Positions 12,640-23,966 of a stretch of DNA of 64,000 nucleotides are shown here, one piece after another. Every line of letters starts with the position of its first letter. Positions within the stretch are counted from its first letter, which is position 1. The DNA is from Dendrobium chrysotoxum (taxonomy: Eukaryota > Streptophyta > Magnoliopsida > Asparagales > Orchidaceae): NCBI GenBank assembly GCA_019925795.1, contig CM034300.1, forward strand, positions 39,117,135 to 39,181,134, read 5' to 3'. The translations under genes and the position numbers were made by a program. Below the pieces are notes generated by a model that was not told where the DNA came from, made no database searches, and saw only the letters and a program-made list of their open reading frames with translations.

Positions 12640-13380
12640 CAATTGATGGAAAATTGGGCATTTGATGTTCGAATTGAGACTGGACTAAAGTGAGATTGAA
12701 GATTTGAATGAAGTGTCGATTGCAGACTGGATTAAAATATGATTGAATTTGATTGAAGGTTGATTGGAAGCTTGATTGATTGAAGAATGCATATTTGATT
12801 GAGGTTTGACTTGAAATTATGGATTAAGATCTTGATTGAGGTTTAGATTGATTTAAATCTAGATGGATTTGAAATTTGAATATATTGAAATTTGAATTGA
12901 GCAACTGAATTGGCTTGAGGTAAGGATTGATATGAAGCTTGAATAGGTTTGAAATCTATATAGATTTGAGGTCTGGATTGAAGATTGATTGGTAGTTGAG
13001 AAGTCTGGATTAAGCTAGAGATTAAATTGCCTAAGAGTCTAGGAAGGTTTGAAGCTTGAATGGGTTTAAAGTTTGGGTTGGTTTGAATGTTGATTGACCT
13101 AGAATCTGCGTAGATCTAGGACATGGTAGATCCTAGGATTTGAAACCTAGAGAAATTCGAGAGTTTAGATATCCCAGATTTTTGGATTATAGAATGATCC
13201 TAGGATCTAGATTAATTTGAAGGAATCCTAGGGTCTAGAGTAGATCCTAGGGATTGGAAGAATTTAAAGGAATGCTAGGGTCTAGAGCAGATCCTTGGGA
13301 CTGAAATCTAGGATGATCCTAGAGTCTATATTGGTCTTAAGCTGTACTGATCTGGGATCAGGATTAATCTTGGTTAGGAT
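12640..13380. repeat. Degenerate short tandem repeats in F
   Basis: Two styles of imperfect repetition lie side by side. From about 12640 to 13100 the phrases GATTGAAG, GGTTGATTG and GGTTTGAA recur. From about 13100 to 13340 units built on CCTAGGGTCTAGAGTAGATC recur about every 55-60 bases. No coding signal. Confidence 0.6.
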
Positions 13381-13390
13381 TGGTCCCTAA

Positions 13391-13414
13391 TGACCTCATA
13401 CAAAAATGAGGTCA
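13391..13414 (+). other. Terminal hairpin of F
   Basis: A perfect 9-bp stem, TGACCTCAT against ATGAGGTCA, with a 6-base loop, ends three bases before the 3' end of F. It could be a terminator-like or end-recognition structure; no function is established. Confidence 0.7.
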
Positions 13415-13422
13415 ACAGTCTT

Positions 13423-15281
13423 GAGCATCCGTTGTCCAGGTACCACATACTCTCAGGAGGCCTTGTGTGAGAGCAACCATACAAAATCATCAAACGTCAG
13501 ATTTAGAAACCCAAACTAGTTTGGGTTCCTTCTTATGAAAAGAAGAATATAATGCATGTATGTTATGCTATGAATCATGCCATTTGGGCCACCACACCCA
13601 ATGTGTACTATGATGAATAGTGTAGGTGTGGGAGATATGTCCTAACATGCTACATAAGAAATATCTAATGCCAGGAAAAGGGTTAACTAATCTACCGGAG
13701 TGATAGTGCCTCTTTCTAGGTTTGAATGATGCATGTTTTAATAATTTTGAATGAGATTCTTCAAGTGATGGAGGTTTATAAAATTATACAAATGTAGGAG
13801 GCATTTCATTATTCTCAAATGCACTAATTTTTAAACTTAGAAATTCATTTTCTTTTTTATGACTTATAATTTCAAATTTTAATGCATGCTCACTACTATC
13901 TAAATCACATGCCATGGTGTCTAGTTCTTTAAAAGATCTTTCTAAATCAACATGCATTGCTTTCAATGAATCATGCTTAATAATTAATTCAGAATATATT
14001 TTGTTTAATTCATCAAATTCATCAAGTAATGACATGTGATTGCTATTAAGTGTAGAATGATCTTTAAGTAAAACTTCATGCTTTTTTTACAGGTTTAGGA
14101 GTTCCAATTTTAGGCTAGCATGCATTTTCTTAAGTTTCCTACATGAGAATAGATTTTTTCAGAAACATCAAGTAATTGATTATAGGTTAGTTAACATACC
14201 TCTTCTTGGTCATATTGACCACGATGTTCATCCGCCATCAAACACAAGTTTATAGTCTCATCTTTAGCTTCAGTCTCAGAGGAGTCAAATGCAGAATCCG
14301 CCTAGAATGCCTTTTGAGTCCTTTTCTTATCCTTCTTGAACTTGGATTTCTCCTCACCCTTCTCCTTGCTTGGGTGAGCCTTAATATAGGACAATCTTTT
14401 CTACATTCAAAACAAACTGTATCAGAAGAAACTTTAGAACTTTCACTATTCATACCTTTATTCTATTTCTGATAGATCTTGTGTTTCTTTCTTAGAAAGC
14501 TTTTGAATTGCCTAGTGATTAAGGTAACATCATCACATTTAGACCCGGAAGTAATAGTCTCCATATCATTGTCCTTCAGCGCCATAATTTTCTCTTTCTT
14601 CTTCTTACCTACATCAAGCTGCCTTTGGTTCACTCCTTACTCGTAAGCAATTAGTAATCCAAGTAAGTTATCAATAGAATAATTATTCAAATCCTTGGAT
14701 TCAGTGATAGCAGTTATCTTAGCATCATAGGAAGAGGGCAAACATCTCAAGATTTTATTAACTTTTATATAATTAGTGAGTTCTCTTCCTGAGGCATGCA
14801 GGGAAGTGACAATCTGTATAAACCTAGTATACATTTCAGATATAGTCTCACTAGGTTTCATGCAAAAGAGTTTATAGTTATGAAGCAAGATATTTGACCT
14901 AGATTGCTTAACTTTCGATGTGCCTTCATAAGTAATGAATAATCTATCTTAGATTTCCTTACCAATCATGCAAGTTGAGACACACATGTAATCATTAGAT
15001 TTTAAAGCACAGAAAAAATAGTTCAAGCATTTTGCATTCAGTTATGTTAAGTCATGATCATCAAATGTCCATTCAGTAAAAGGAAGTTTAATTTTAATGC
15101 CACCAACTATTTTAAATGGTGCAGAGTATCCTTCTTTAACAAGCATCCACAAGCGATAATCTATATATTGTAAAAATGTGGACATGTGAGTTTTACAAAA
15201 ATCAAAAGGTATGTTATCAAATAAGGGTGGTCGAGTAATGGAATATCCTTCTACAGTATTTATATTACCAAATTTAGCCAT
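13423..15281 (-). pseudogene. gag: Element A gag and N-terminal protease, decayed
   Basis: Starts at the ATG of MAKFGN (15281, minus strand), matching the gag starts of B, C and H. The N-terminal two thirds is a UBN2-type copia Gag (YSITRPPLFDNIPFDF; LTNYIKVNKILRCLPSSYD at 14888-14637). Next is a zinc knuckle that has lost its middle (CFECRKDCP near 14400), then a coiled-coil part at 14035-13784 (MSLLDEFDELNKIYSELI). A second Cys-rich patch and the protease start MWYLDNGCS (DSG changed to DNG) follow, reaching the F insertion at 13422. Gag would coat RNA in cytoplasmic particles. Several stops make it non-functional. Confidence 0.85.
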
Positions 15282-15324
15282 AAATAAATTCAAAAGTTTT
15301 TTAAAACTTGATTTTATGAATCCC

Positions 15325-15336
15325 ACTCTGATACCA
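15325..15336 (-). other. Primer binding site of element A
   Basis: On the minus strand it reads TGGTATCAGAGT, one base from the classic TGGTATCAGAGC complementary to the 3' end of initiator Met tRNA. It lies 2 bases inside the LTR end, as in B, C and H. Confidence 0.9.
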
Positions 15337-15338
15337 CT

Positions 15339-15900
15339 TGAAAGTTTGTTAGGAATGCTAAGCCCTTATGAACTAGCCCGAGAATAACCAAGAGGGGGGG
15401 AATTGGTAATTTTAAAATTTGTGAGCAAAAATGATTTTAAAAATCTTTTCAAATCTTTTAAAATAATTACAATTTAGCGATGATGTACATATATTTAATA
15501 AAACAAAATAATAACTACAATCACACGATCATCAATAAAAAATAAAGTATAGAAAATAATCAGAAAGAATACACCATATTTTATAATGGTTTGATCAACT
15601 TGACCTATGTCCACTCCCCAGAACCTCCCCTCTAGGTATTGCACTAAAACAAAGTGACTCTCCTTCTGCTCCCACATTAAGGTGGAGAAACCTTTACAAA
15701 ACTCCTTTTCACCAACCTGGTGAGGCAGAGAACCCAGACTCCTTTTGCTCCCTCTTAAAGCAGGTAGAGATCCTTACCTCATTTCGCTTCCTCCAGAAGC
15801 AGGCATAGAACCTTGATCTTCTTGCAGATAATCCCTCCTTTAGAGCACCAAGGAACAAGGGATGACGACTAGAGATGTTGACTCGAATCCTTACTTGAGT
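15339..15900 (-). mobile_element. 5' LTR of element A, part 1 (split by B)
   Basis: The U5/R-side 562 bp of A's 5' LTR, starting TGAAAGTTTG (minus-strand end AACTTTCA). It contains the 39-bp repeat region near 15720-15830. It stops at the insertion site of B and resumes at 25792; the two parts together give about 1.8 kb, the expected LTR length. Confidence 0.92.
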
Positions 15901-16159
15901 TATTGTGAATCTGGTTTCATGGACTATGATTTTGATGATAGCAAAACCTTTTCAATTCTGTTTGAGTGACTAATATTTCAGGTTCACAAGATCAATTATA
16001 ATTCAAGCCAGCTCAAGATCGAGTCAGTCTGTTTGTGGTTTTAGATTCAATGTAATTTTTTCATCTTTTTTGAGTCAAGTGTATCAAGCTAAGTAACCTT
16101 GCGCACACAAACTCAGGGGGAGAGTTTTAGTGAGTTGGAGTTTCTGTTCATTTTTTTTG

Positions 16160-16960
16160 TTCATATCGTCCTGAACGATCTCAAGATCATCCTGGATGAT
16201 CTAGTGAAAACAAAAACCATAATTAGGGAGACCATGTTAAGTCGGTTTGATTAAGCAGATCATCCTAGACGATACACCCATCATACAGGATAATATGCTC
16301 AAATCAGAAATTCTCAGCCACCAGATTAAGTTAGGCAAGTTTTTATTTTTAGAGATTTGGTCTAATCATCCCAAACGATACGTGTATCATATTGGATGAT
16401 CCATTACAATCATGCCTAAATTAGTCTGGTGATTAAGGAAATTAATTAAGGTTTGAATTGATTCGATCATATCATCCCGGATAATCGCAAGATCGTCCTG
16501 GATGATACATTAGAAATCCTGAACATCCAGTGCATTTCACATGTATACCCCAAAGTATCATCTGGATGATTTTCTCAATTTTGAACTAATCATATGAGAC
16601 GATAGAGATATCGTTCTGGACGATCAAGTCATTTTTAAATCATCCAGTAGGTTTTAGCATTACGACTCGGGCTATGTGTAAGATAAAATTGGGCACTTTT
16701 GAATAAATCGTACAGGACGATAGAGATATCACCCTGGATGATTAAGTCATTTTGAGACGGTCCAGCATAAGTTTCCCTGGATGACCAAAGCAGTCCTCTG
16801 GACGATATTCCTGAGTTACACTAATCATCTTGGACGATTTGAACAAAGTTTGTCTTCTAATTGTCTAGAGGAACTAGATCATCTAGCTTGATATGAGTGA
16901 TTTTGCACTAATTGTATAGGACGACCGTCATGGATGATCTTTGACGATAAGTTGTAATTT
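16160..16960. repeat. Paired palindromes in the B 5' LTR
   Basis: About eight pairs of ATCGTCC-N-GGACGAT-type palindromes, near 16166, 16258, 16369, 16469, 16595, 16707, 16820 and 16910. Within a pair the dyads are 5-10 bases apart; pairs are 90-125 bases apart. They end just upstream of the TATA-like box. Confidence 0.85.
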
Positions 16961-16981
16961 AGAGCTATTTTTGAGCCCTTC

Positions 16982-16989
16982 TATTTAAG
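16982..16989 (+). promoter_or_regulatory. TATA-like box of the B LTR
   Basis: TATTTAAG, conserved at the same place in both C LTRs (37564, 45343), both H LTRs (49396, 53334), the B 3' LTR (25038) and the A 5' LTR (25942-25935, minus strand). It lies between the palindrome field and the GA tract, where a core promoter is expected. Confidence 0.6.
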
Positions 16990-17215
16990 ATCTTTTTCTT
17001 GCAACAAGAAAAATCTTTTGTCACCTTCCTTATTAAAAAGAACCTTGAGAGAGAGAAAGAGAGAGCTTGGGAGAGAGAGAGAGGATCTTGTGAGGGGGAG
17101 TTTATGAGGTGTTCACAAAGGTTGCCCCAAGCAATGATCTGAGTCGTCTTCTCTGATCGTCGTATTTGTCTTGTTGGTGTCTCTGTGGTAGGATCATCGC
17201 AAGAAGATCTAGTTT

Positions 17216-17331
17216 CTCTGCTTGCTTCAGGAGGAAGGAAAGGAGTCCAGGTTCTCTGTATTCTTCAGGAGGAAGCAAAATGAGTCTAGGTTCTCTGCTT
17301 GCTTCGGGAGGAAGCGAAAGGAGTCCAGGTT
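17216..17331 (+). repeat. 39-bp minisatellite in the B 5' LTR
   Basis: Three tandem units of about 39 bases based on CTCTGCCTGCTTCAGGAGGA followed by AGCGAAAGGAGTCCAGGTT. Because 39 is 13 codons, ORFs run through it on several frames; they are by-products. Comparable units sit at 25279-25395, 37781-37897 and 45573-45689. Confidence 0.85.
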
Positions 17332-17665
17332 CTCTACCTCACCGGGTTGGTGGAAAAGAGTTTTGTACAGGCTTCTCCGCCTTGCTGTGGGAGCAGAAAA
17401 AGAGTCACTTAGTGTTAGTGCAATACTCGGAGGGGAGGCTCCGGGGAGTGGACATAGGTCAAGTTGACCAAACAACTATAAAATTTTGTGTGTTTTGTCT
17501 GATTATTTTTTGCACTTAGTTTTCTGTTGATGATTATGTGATTGTGATTATTATTTTACTATTATTAAACATCTGCACATCATCGCAAAACTATAAACAT
17601 TTTAAAACATTCAAAAAGATTTTCTAAAATAGTTCTGCTCATGAATTTTTAAAATTACCAATTTA

Positions 17666-17681
17666 CCCCCCCCCCCCCCCC
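17666..17681 (+). repeat. C16 homopolymer near the LTR 3' end
   Basis: The LTR phrase ATTCACCCCC...TCTTGGTTAGCC has a variable C run: 16 here, shorter in most other copies. The solo LTR I has a 10-base G run in the same place on the other strand (55257-55266). Confidence 0.8.
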
Positions 17682-17736
17682 TTAGTTGCCTCGGGCTAGT
17701 TCATAAGGGCTTAACATCCCTAACAAACTTTCAAGT

Positions 17737-17748
17737 GGTATCAGAGCG
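17737..17748 (+). other. Primer binding site of element B
   Basis: TGGTATCAGAGC, two bases after the LTR end, matching the 3' end of initiator Met tRNA. Confidence 0.95.
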
Positions 17749-17791
17749 AGATTCATAAAATCTAGTTTTGAAAAACTTTTGAATTTGATCC

Positions 17792-19558
17792 ATGGCTAAC
17801 TTTGGTAATAGAAATATTATTGAAGGTTATTCCATTACTCATCCACCTTTGTTTGATAACATACCTTTTGATTTTTGGAAAACTCACAGGTCCACCTTTT
17901 TACAATCTATTGATTATCGCATGTGGATGCTTGCTAGAGATGGTTATGAAGCGCCTCATAGACTTGTTAATGGCATTAAAACTAAACTCCCTTTTGCTGA
18001 ATAGACTTTTGATGATCGTGATTTAGCACAACTTAATACAAAATGTTTGAACTATTTCTTCTATGCTTTAAAATCTGAGGATTACATGCATGTTTTCACT
18101 TGCACTACTGGCAAAGAAATCTGGGATAGATTATGCATTATATATAAAGGTACATCTGAAGTTAAATAGTCTAGGTTGAACATCTTGCTTGATAACTATG
18201 AACTCTTTCGCATGAAACCTAGTGAGTCAATATCTAAAATGTATACTAGGTTCACTCAGATTGTCATCTCCCTACATGCCTTAGGAAGAGAGCTTACTAA
18301 TTATGAGAAAGTTAACATGATTTTGAGATGTTTGCCTTCTTTCTATGATGCCAAGATAACTTTCATCACTGAATCTAAAGATTTGAATGCTTATTATATT
18401 GATAACTTACTTGGATCACTCATTGCTTACGAGCAAGGAGTGAACCAAAGACAGCTTGATGTAGTGAGAAAAAGAAAGAGAAAACTGTGGTGCTGAAGGC
18501 CAACGATACTGATACTGATACTTTCGGGTCTTATAGTGAGGATGTTGACTTAATCACTAGGCAATTCAAAAGCTTTCTAAAGATGAAATACAAGAACTTT
18601 CAGAAGTGGAACAAAGGTAAGAGCAGCAAAAATTTTAAAGGTTCTTCTGATACAGTTTGTTTTGAATGCAGGAAGCCTGGATATATGAAGGCTGATTGTC
18701 CTACACTTAATGCTCACACAAGCAAGGAGAAGGGTGAGGAGAAATCGAAGTTTAGGAAGGACAAGAAGAAGATCCAAAAGGCTTTCTGAGCGAACTCTGC
18801 ATCTGACTCCTCTAAGACTGAAGCTGAGGGCAAGACTACAAACTTATGTTTGATGGAGAACGAACATTATATTTAGTCTGATCAAGAATAGGTATGCGAA
18901 CTAACCTAGATCAATTACTAGATGTTTCAGAGAAATTCATTCATTATATAGGAAACTTAAGAAAATGCATGCTAGCCTAAAATTAGAATTCTTAAACTTG
19001 GAAAAAGACCATGAAGTTTTGATTAAGGATCAATCTACGCTTGACAGCAATCATATGTCATTACTTGATGAATTTGATGAGTTGAATAAAAAGCATTCTT
19101 ATTTGATTATTGAGCATGATTCATTAAAAGCATTGCATGTTGAATTAGAAGCTGTATTTAAGGAATTAAAAACTCATGCTTCTGATTTGGATAATAGTGA
19201 ACATTATTTAAAATTTAAAATTGTAAGTCTCAATAAGAAAAATAAATTTCTAAATGTGAAAATTAGTGCGTTGGAGAATAATGAAATACCTTCTACTTTT
19301 GCACAATTTTATGCACCTCCACCATTTAAAGAATCTAACTCAAAATCATCAAAGCATGTTTCATTCAAACCTAAGAAAAGGCACTATCACCCACATAGAT
19401 TAGTTAACACTTTTCCATACTTTAGATGTTTTTCTTGTGGCATGTTAGGATATATCTCTCATACCTGCACTATTCACTGTAGTACGCATTGGGTGTGGAG
19501 ACCCAAATTACATGTTGCACAGCGCAGGCACATATGCATTACATTCTTCTTTTCATAA
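17792..19558 (+). pseudogene. gag: Element B gag, decayed
   Basis: ATG at 17792 (MANFGNRN), just after the primer site. A UBN2-type Gag core follows (residues ~1-235; ELTNYEKVNMILRCLPSFYD), with stops at 18002-18004 and ~18167. After a frameshift near 18460 comes a Lys-rich part and a CCHC knuckle CFECRKPGYMKADC with His replaced by Tyr. Then comes a long coiled-coil-like segment (18965-19250, MSLLDEFDELNKKHSYLI) and a second knuckle CFSCGMLGYISHTC, again with Tyr for His. The coiled coil C-terminal to the knuckle is typical of this copia lineage. Not functional. Confidence 0.88.
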
Positions 19559-19593
19559 TGGGTTCCTAGATCTGACATTTAATGATTTTGTAA

Positions 19594-20718
19594 GTGTGCT
19601 CCCACACAACACATCGTAAGAGCATGTGGTACCTAGATAATAGATGTTTAAGACATATGACTAGAGATGCAAATCAATTCATTTCGTTGGAGGCTAGGGT
19701 AGGAGGCAAGGTCACTCTTGGAGGCAACACCATCAGGAAAGTAATAGGTGCCGGTATAATTAGAAACTCCAAGAACCTTTTGATTGAAAATATTTTTCTT
19801 GTAGATGGATTGAAGCACAACTTGCTCAGCTTTAGTCAGCTCTGTGACAACGGGTTTAACATCGAGTTCCTGGCAAATACTTACATCATAAGCTTAAATA
19901 GTATTATTATTTTACAGTGCAAGAGGATCAACAATGTCTACATTATTGATTTAAATAATATTGAATGTGCTGCTTTATTTTGCTTAGAAACTGTTACTGA
20001 TGAGTCTTAGGTGTGGCACAAGAGATTATTTTATGCCAGTATAAAAACCCTTAGAAGAGTCACCCAAAAGGACTTAGTTGGAGGTGTCCCCAAGCTTAAG
20101 TTCACTAAGAACCACCTGTGTGATGCTGTCAATTAGGGAAGCAAGTTCAATCCTCATTCTACTCCATTAAGGACATCAGCACCTCTAGACCTTTAGAAGT
20201 CCTTCACATGGATCTCTTTGGACCCATTAGCACTACCAGCTTAGGGGGCAAAGTCTATGGATTTGTGATTGTTGATGATTACTCGAGGTTCACTTGGATT
20301 AGATTTCTGTCACATAAATCTGAGTCATTTGATGAATTTAAATCTTTCTCCACTTGGATTCAGAAAAAGTTAGGCTGTGAGATTGTGTCCATCATAGTGA
20401 TCATGGTGGGGAGTTTGAAAATGAGAAATTTAGAACCTTCTGTGAGGATCAAGGGATTAGCCATAACTTTTTAGCTCTTAGGACCCCTCAGCTGAACGGG
20501 GTAGCTAAAATAAAGAACAAAACCTTGGTGGAAGCTACTAGAGCCATGCTTTCTGAGTATTCACTTCCAAAATACTTTTGGGCAGAAGCGGTGAACACAG
20601 TCTATTATGTGTTGAATAGGGTGAATATTAGATTCAATCTAAATAAGACATCCTATGAGATCATTAAGGGTAGAACCTATCCCACCACCATGTCTTTGGC
20701 TTTAAGGTATTTATTCTG
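19594..20718 (+). pseudogene. pol: Element B protease and integrase, decayed
   Basis: The aspartic protease active site reads DNR (19636-19644) where C has DSG, so it is dead. After a stop at 20008-20010 comes the zinc-binding pre-integrase part (WHKRLFYA; a His replaced by Tyr). The rve core begins at 20208 with MDLFGPISTT (first catalytic Asp) and IVDDYSRFTW. A small deletion near 20392 shifts the frame before the second Asp (DHGGEF in C). The third catalytic residue in NGVAERKN reads Lys here (NGVAKIKN). The C-terminal part YFWAEAVNTVYYVLNRVN is open at 20525-20719. Confidence 0.87.
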
Positions 20719-20994
20719 AATAATGGAAAATCAACCTTAGAAAAATTTGACCCCAAATCTGATGAAGGAGTGTTCTTAGGCTATTCTAGTGTGGGGAAAT
20801 CCTTTAGGGTGTTTAATAAGAGGACTTTGGTGGTGGAGGTGATAACCCATGTGGTGTTTGATGAATCTGATCCCGAGGAGACTTGAGTTGAGGAAGAAGA
20901 AGATGTAGGAGAGATTACCCAAGGAGTTAAAAATGTAAATTTGGAGGAAAGAGTATAACATCAAAACACTTTGCCTAGAGATTGGAGATATTCT

Positions 20995-22606
20995 TAGGAG
21001 ACCTTTCTGAAAGTGTTAGAACTAGGCATGGACTTCGGAAGGAAGTAAATCATTCTTCCTTTATCTTAATGACTGAACCAACCAACATCAATCAAGCCCT
21101 TTTTAATGAATTTTGGATCTTAGCTATATAAGAGGAATTGAACAAATTTATAAGGAATGATGTTTGAGAGTTAGTAGAAAGTCCTTAGAATTAAAGTGTA
21201 GTAGGAACCAAATGGGTCTTTAAGAATAAGATGAATGATTCTAGTGTGGTGGTCAGGAATAAGGCAAGATTGGTGGTTAAGGGGTACAATCAAATAGAAT
21301 TGATTGATTTTGAGGAGACCTTTGCCCCTGTAGCTAGATTGGAAGCCATTATAGTGCTACAAGCCTTTGCATATTATAAGGGATTCAAGCTTTTTTGAAT
21401 GGATGTCAAGAGTACCTTTTTAAATGGGGTAATAAAGGAAGATGTCTTTGTAGAGAAACCCCCAGGTTTTGAGAGTTCACGATATCTTAATCATGTTTAT
21501 AAATTAAAAAAGGCCTTATATGGATTGAAATAGGCACCCATAGCTTGGTATGAGAGGCTTAGCACATTCCTATTAGAAAAAGAGTTTGTTAAGGGGAGCA
21601 TAGACACCACCCTTTTTTTTAGGAAAGAAGGAGATGATTTACTCATTGTCCAGATCTATATTGATGATATACTTTTTGAATCTTCTGATAAAAATGTATG
21701 TGATAATTTTTCTAAAATAATGTGTAAGGAGTTTGAGATGAGTATGATGGGAGAATTGTCTTACTTTTTGGGGCTTAGCATAAGGCAAATAGATGATGGA
21801 ACCTTTATGAATCAATCAAAATATACTAAGGACATCTTGAAGAAATATGAAATGGAGAAAGCTAAGCCAATCAACACTCTCATGAGTTCCACTATTGAGT
21901 TAGATAAGGATTTAAATGGAAAATCTGTTGATCAGAAGAGTTTAGAGGAAGAATTGGATCACTACTTTACCTGACTGCTAACTGATCTAATATTATATTT
22001 TGTGTTTATCTTTATGCTAGATTTCAAGCTGATCCTAAGGAATCCCACCTGACTGCAGTTAAGAGAATCCTTAGATATCTCTTAGGGACCCCAAACCTAG
22101 GAATCTGGAATTCTAGGCACAACACTTCTTTTGAGATTTTTGGATATTTTGATTCTAATTTTACAGGATGTAGGGTGGATAGAAGGAGCACTTCTGGAAC
22201 TTGTCAATTCATAGGACAGTCTTTAGTCTTCTTGTCTAGTAGAAAATAGAACTCAATTGCACTTTCCACTGCTGAAGCTGGGTATATTGCCTTAGGAAGT
22301 TGTGTGGCCCAAGTACTTTGGTTAAAGCAACAATTTTTGGATTTAGAATTACCTATTGGCACAATTTCAATTCAATGTAATAACACTTGTGCCATCTGCA
22401 TCTCTAAGAATCCTATCCAACATTTAAGAACCAAACATATTGACATAGAGCATCACTTCATTAGGGATCATGTTACAAAAGGAGACGTTGAGCTACACCA
22501 TGTAGCAACTGATAATCAACAGGCTGACATCTTTACTAAACCCCTAGCCTTTGACTCATTCAGCATTTTGAGGACCAGATTAGGTATGATTGACATAAAT
22601 GCATGA
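20995..22606 (+). pseudogene. pol: Element B reverse transcriptase and RNase H, decayed
   Basis: RVT_2-type RT starts with ARTRHG-like and NQALFNEFW phrases, then GTKWVFKNKMND (21208), DFEETFAPVARLEA and the active-site YIDD at 21658-21669. A long open part, 21720-21974 (ELSYFLGLSIRQIDDGTF), is followed by frameshifts. RNase H has GCRVDRRSTSGTCQFIG, STAEAGYIALGSC and a 100-codon open tail, 22304-22606, with DIEHHFIRDHV and the final TGA. Wording matches the SIRE/Maximus copia lineage as I know it. Stops near 21399, 21531 and elsewhere make it inactive. Confidence 0.9.
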
Positions 22607-23966
22607 ATCTAATGACTGCTGATTTTTGAATTTTCTATTTTTCAGTTTTTTATGCTTTTTGTTTGATTTGATTATCTGTTTCTTATTTGTTTTAATTCTC
22701 TACTGATTTTCTTTTTATTGTTGTTGTTTTCCTGATTTGAGTATTTATTTTGATGTGATTTTCTACTTGTTCTTGTTTTACTTCTTTTCTTCTAAATCAG
22801 ATCACTGCTCACTACTGCTGACAAACTGGATTTCTGACTAAGAGTTTTGCCTTGTTTTTATTTGGAAGCTTGTAAGCAGTGATTGACTCATCTAAATCTG
22901 TTAAAGGAAAGAAACGTTGATGATTATTTCTCATTCACTAACTCCTTTAATGATGTATTATTTCTTTTGGATAAAAATTTTCTTCAAAATTAAAAGTTAA
23001 TTTTTGAAATAGAGATCTATTTTATCTTCCTACAGTAATCTACCTCATATGAATAGTATTTTCAAAGCCTTGAATCATTATTATATTTTTCATAATCAGG
23101 TGTTTGCACTTATTATGTGATGTATGGTTTTTGTTCTATGAATATCCTTATTATAGAGAGTGAGTTTGGTCTTCTCTTATGTCTGGAAGGTAATTTTACA
23201 ACTGAGATTCTTTAACGATTATGAAAGGAAGCAAGCTTGTAAAAGATGCGCAAAGAGCGCCAAAATGAAAAGAGGCACAAAATGAGCCAAAAACGGAAAG
23301 ATGTGTAATGTCACCAAATTGGAAAGATACACAAAGTGTATAAAAAAATAAAAGATGCACAAAGTACACCAAATAAATTAAAAAGGAGGCATAAAATGAA
23401 CCCACAAAGAAACAAGCTTTCTTCCCTTTCAGATATTTAAATGTCTTAGAAAAATCTATATGCCACTGAATATTTTCAAAAGCTTGAGATTGAAAATCAT
23501 GATTTCTGATTCCTTACTTCGTAATACTATTTTATCAGATATTTTTCTGGAACGAGTCTTGAAAGGATCACTTTTCAAATCTAATTTCTTCTCTTCTGAA
23601 TTAGACTTTTATTTGAAAGAAATTTGAACCGGTAAGTTATCCGAGGTAGGAGTTACCAAAGTAGATTTTCTAAATTTTTCTAGATTTTAGCGTTGTCAAT
23701 TTTCCTTACTAGCTTTTGAATTAAAAATTAAGGAAAATTTTGATATACTAGAGCAGATATTTTTGAAAATAAAAAGGGTTTTGGATGTTATATTTAGTGA
23801 TATTTGTGTTGTGTTTTCCCCTTTTTGAGATGTCAAAAGGGGGAGTACTTTGCGGGTCATTGTAAAGTTTTTTATTATTAATGGAAATATTCAGTGCTGT
23901 TTGAACCAAATGTTCACCGTATTTATTTACTGAATTTTGAATTAATAACAAATATTTGCCATCATC
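22607..23966 (+). repeat. Element B 3' spacer with hairpin units
   Basis: Non-coding and homologous to the A and C spacers. At 23241-23370 units AAAAGATGCGCAAAGAGCGCC, AAAGATGTGTAATGTCACC, AAAGATACACAAAGTGTAT and AAAGATGCACAAAGTACACC follow each other at about 27-base intervals, each with complementary arms. The accessory ORF present in A is missing. Confidence 0.7.
23818..23845 (+). other. Internal polypurine tract with hairpin, element B
   Basis: A perfect 8-bp inverted repeat CCCCTTTT / AAAAGGGG with a 9-base loop (TGAGATGTC), continuing into GGAG. It lies about 120 bases upstream of the true polypurine tract. Confidence 0.65.

Larger units (their letters stand above)
7648..13417 (+). mobile_element. 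Insertion F: 5.77 kb LTR-like element without coding capacity
   Basis: F splits the protease region of element A. It begins TGAATATAAT and ends GGTCAACA (TG...CA) and is flanked by ATCTT (7643-7647) and GTCTT (13418-13422), a 5-bp target duplication with one change. Joining the flanks restores the A/B/C protease alignment, so the ends are well supported. No gag, pol or transposase reading frame is visible, and the left part does not recur at the right end, so it is not an ordinary two-LTR element. A giant solo LTR (some Ty3/gypsy lineages have LTRs this long) or a large non-autonomous (LARD-like) element fits best. The first ~1.75 kb is shared, inverted, with G at 27835-31277. The segment 10070-12400 is unrecognised; 11630-12200 has repeated phrases such as CTTGGCCGAATG and TTGCAGCTCTC. 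Confidence 0.75.
15901..17734 (+). mobile_element. 5' LTR of element B
   Basis: 1834 bp from TATTGTGAAT (TG mutated to TA) to ...AACTTTCA. In order: a conserved 5' segment, a short CACACAAACTCAGGGGGAG block near 16105, the palindrome field, a TATA-like box, a GA microsatellite (17045-17092), the 39-bp minisatellite, a C16 run, and the end. Confidence 0.92.

Noticed and set aside
7648..13417. F as a Helitron because of its 3' hairpin
   Set aside because: Ends are TG...CA with a 5-bp target duplication, not TC...CTRR inserted between A and T without duplication.
14206..14472. Plus-strand frame of 88 codons
   Set aside because: Antisense to the gag zinc-knuckle region of element A; the same shadow appears in C at 39134-39442.
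17166..17519. Overlapping frames of 117, 81 and 82 codons near the LTR end
   Set aside because: They are produced by the 39-bp (13-codon) minisatellite in the LTR.
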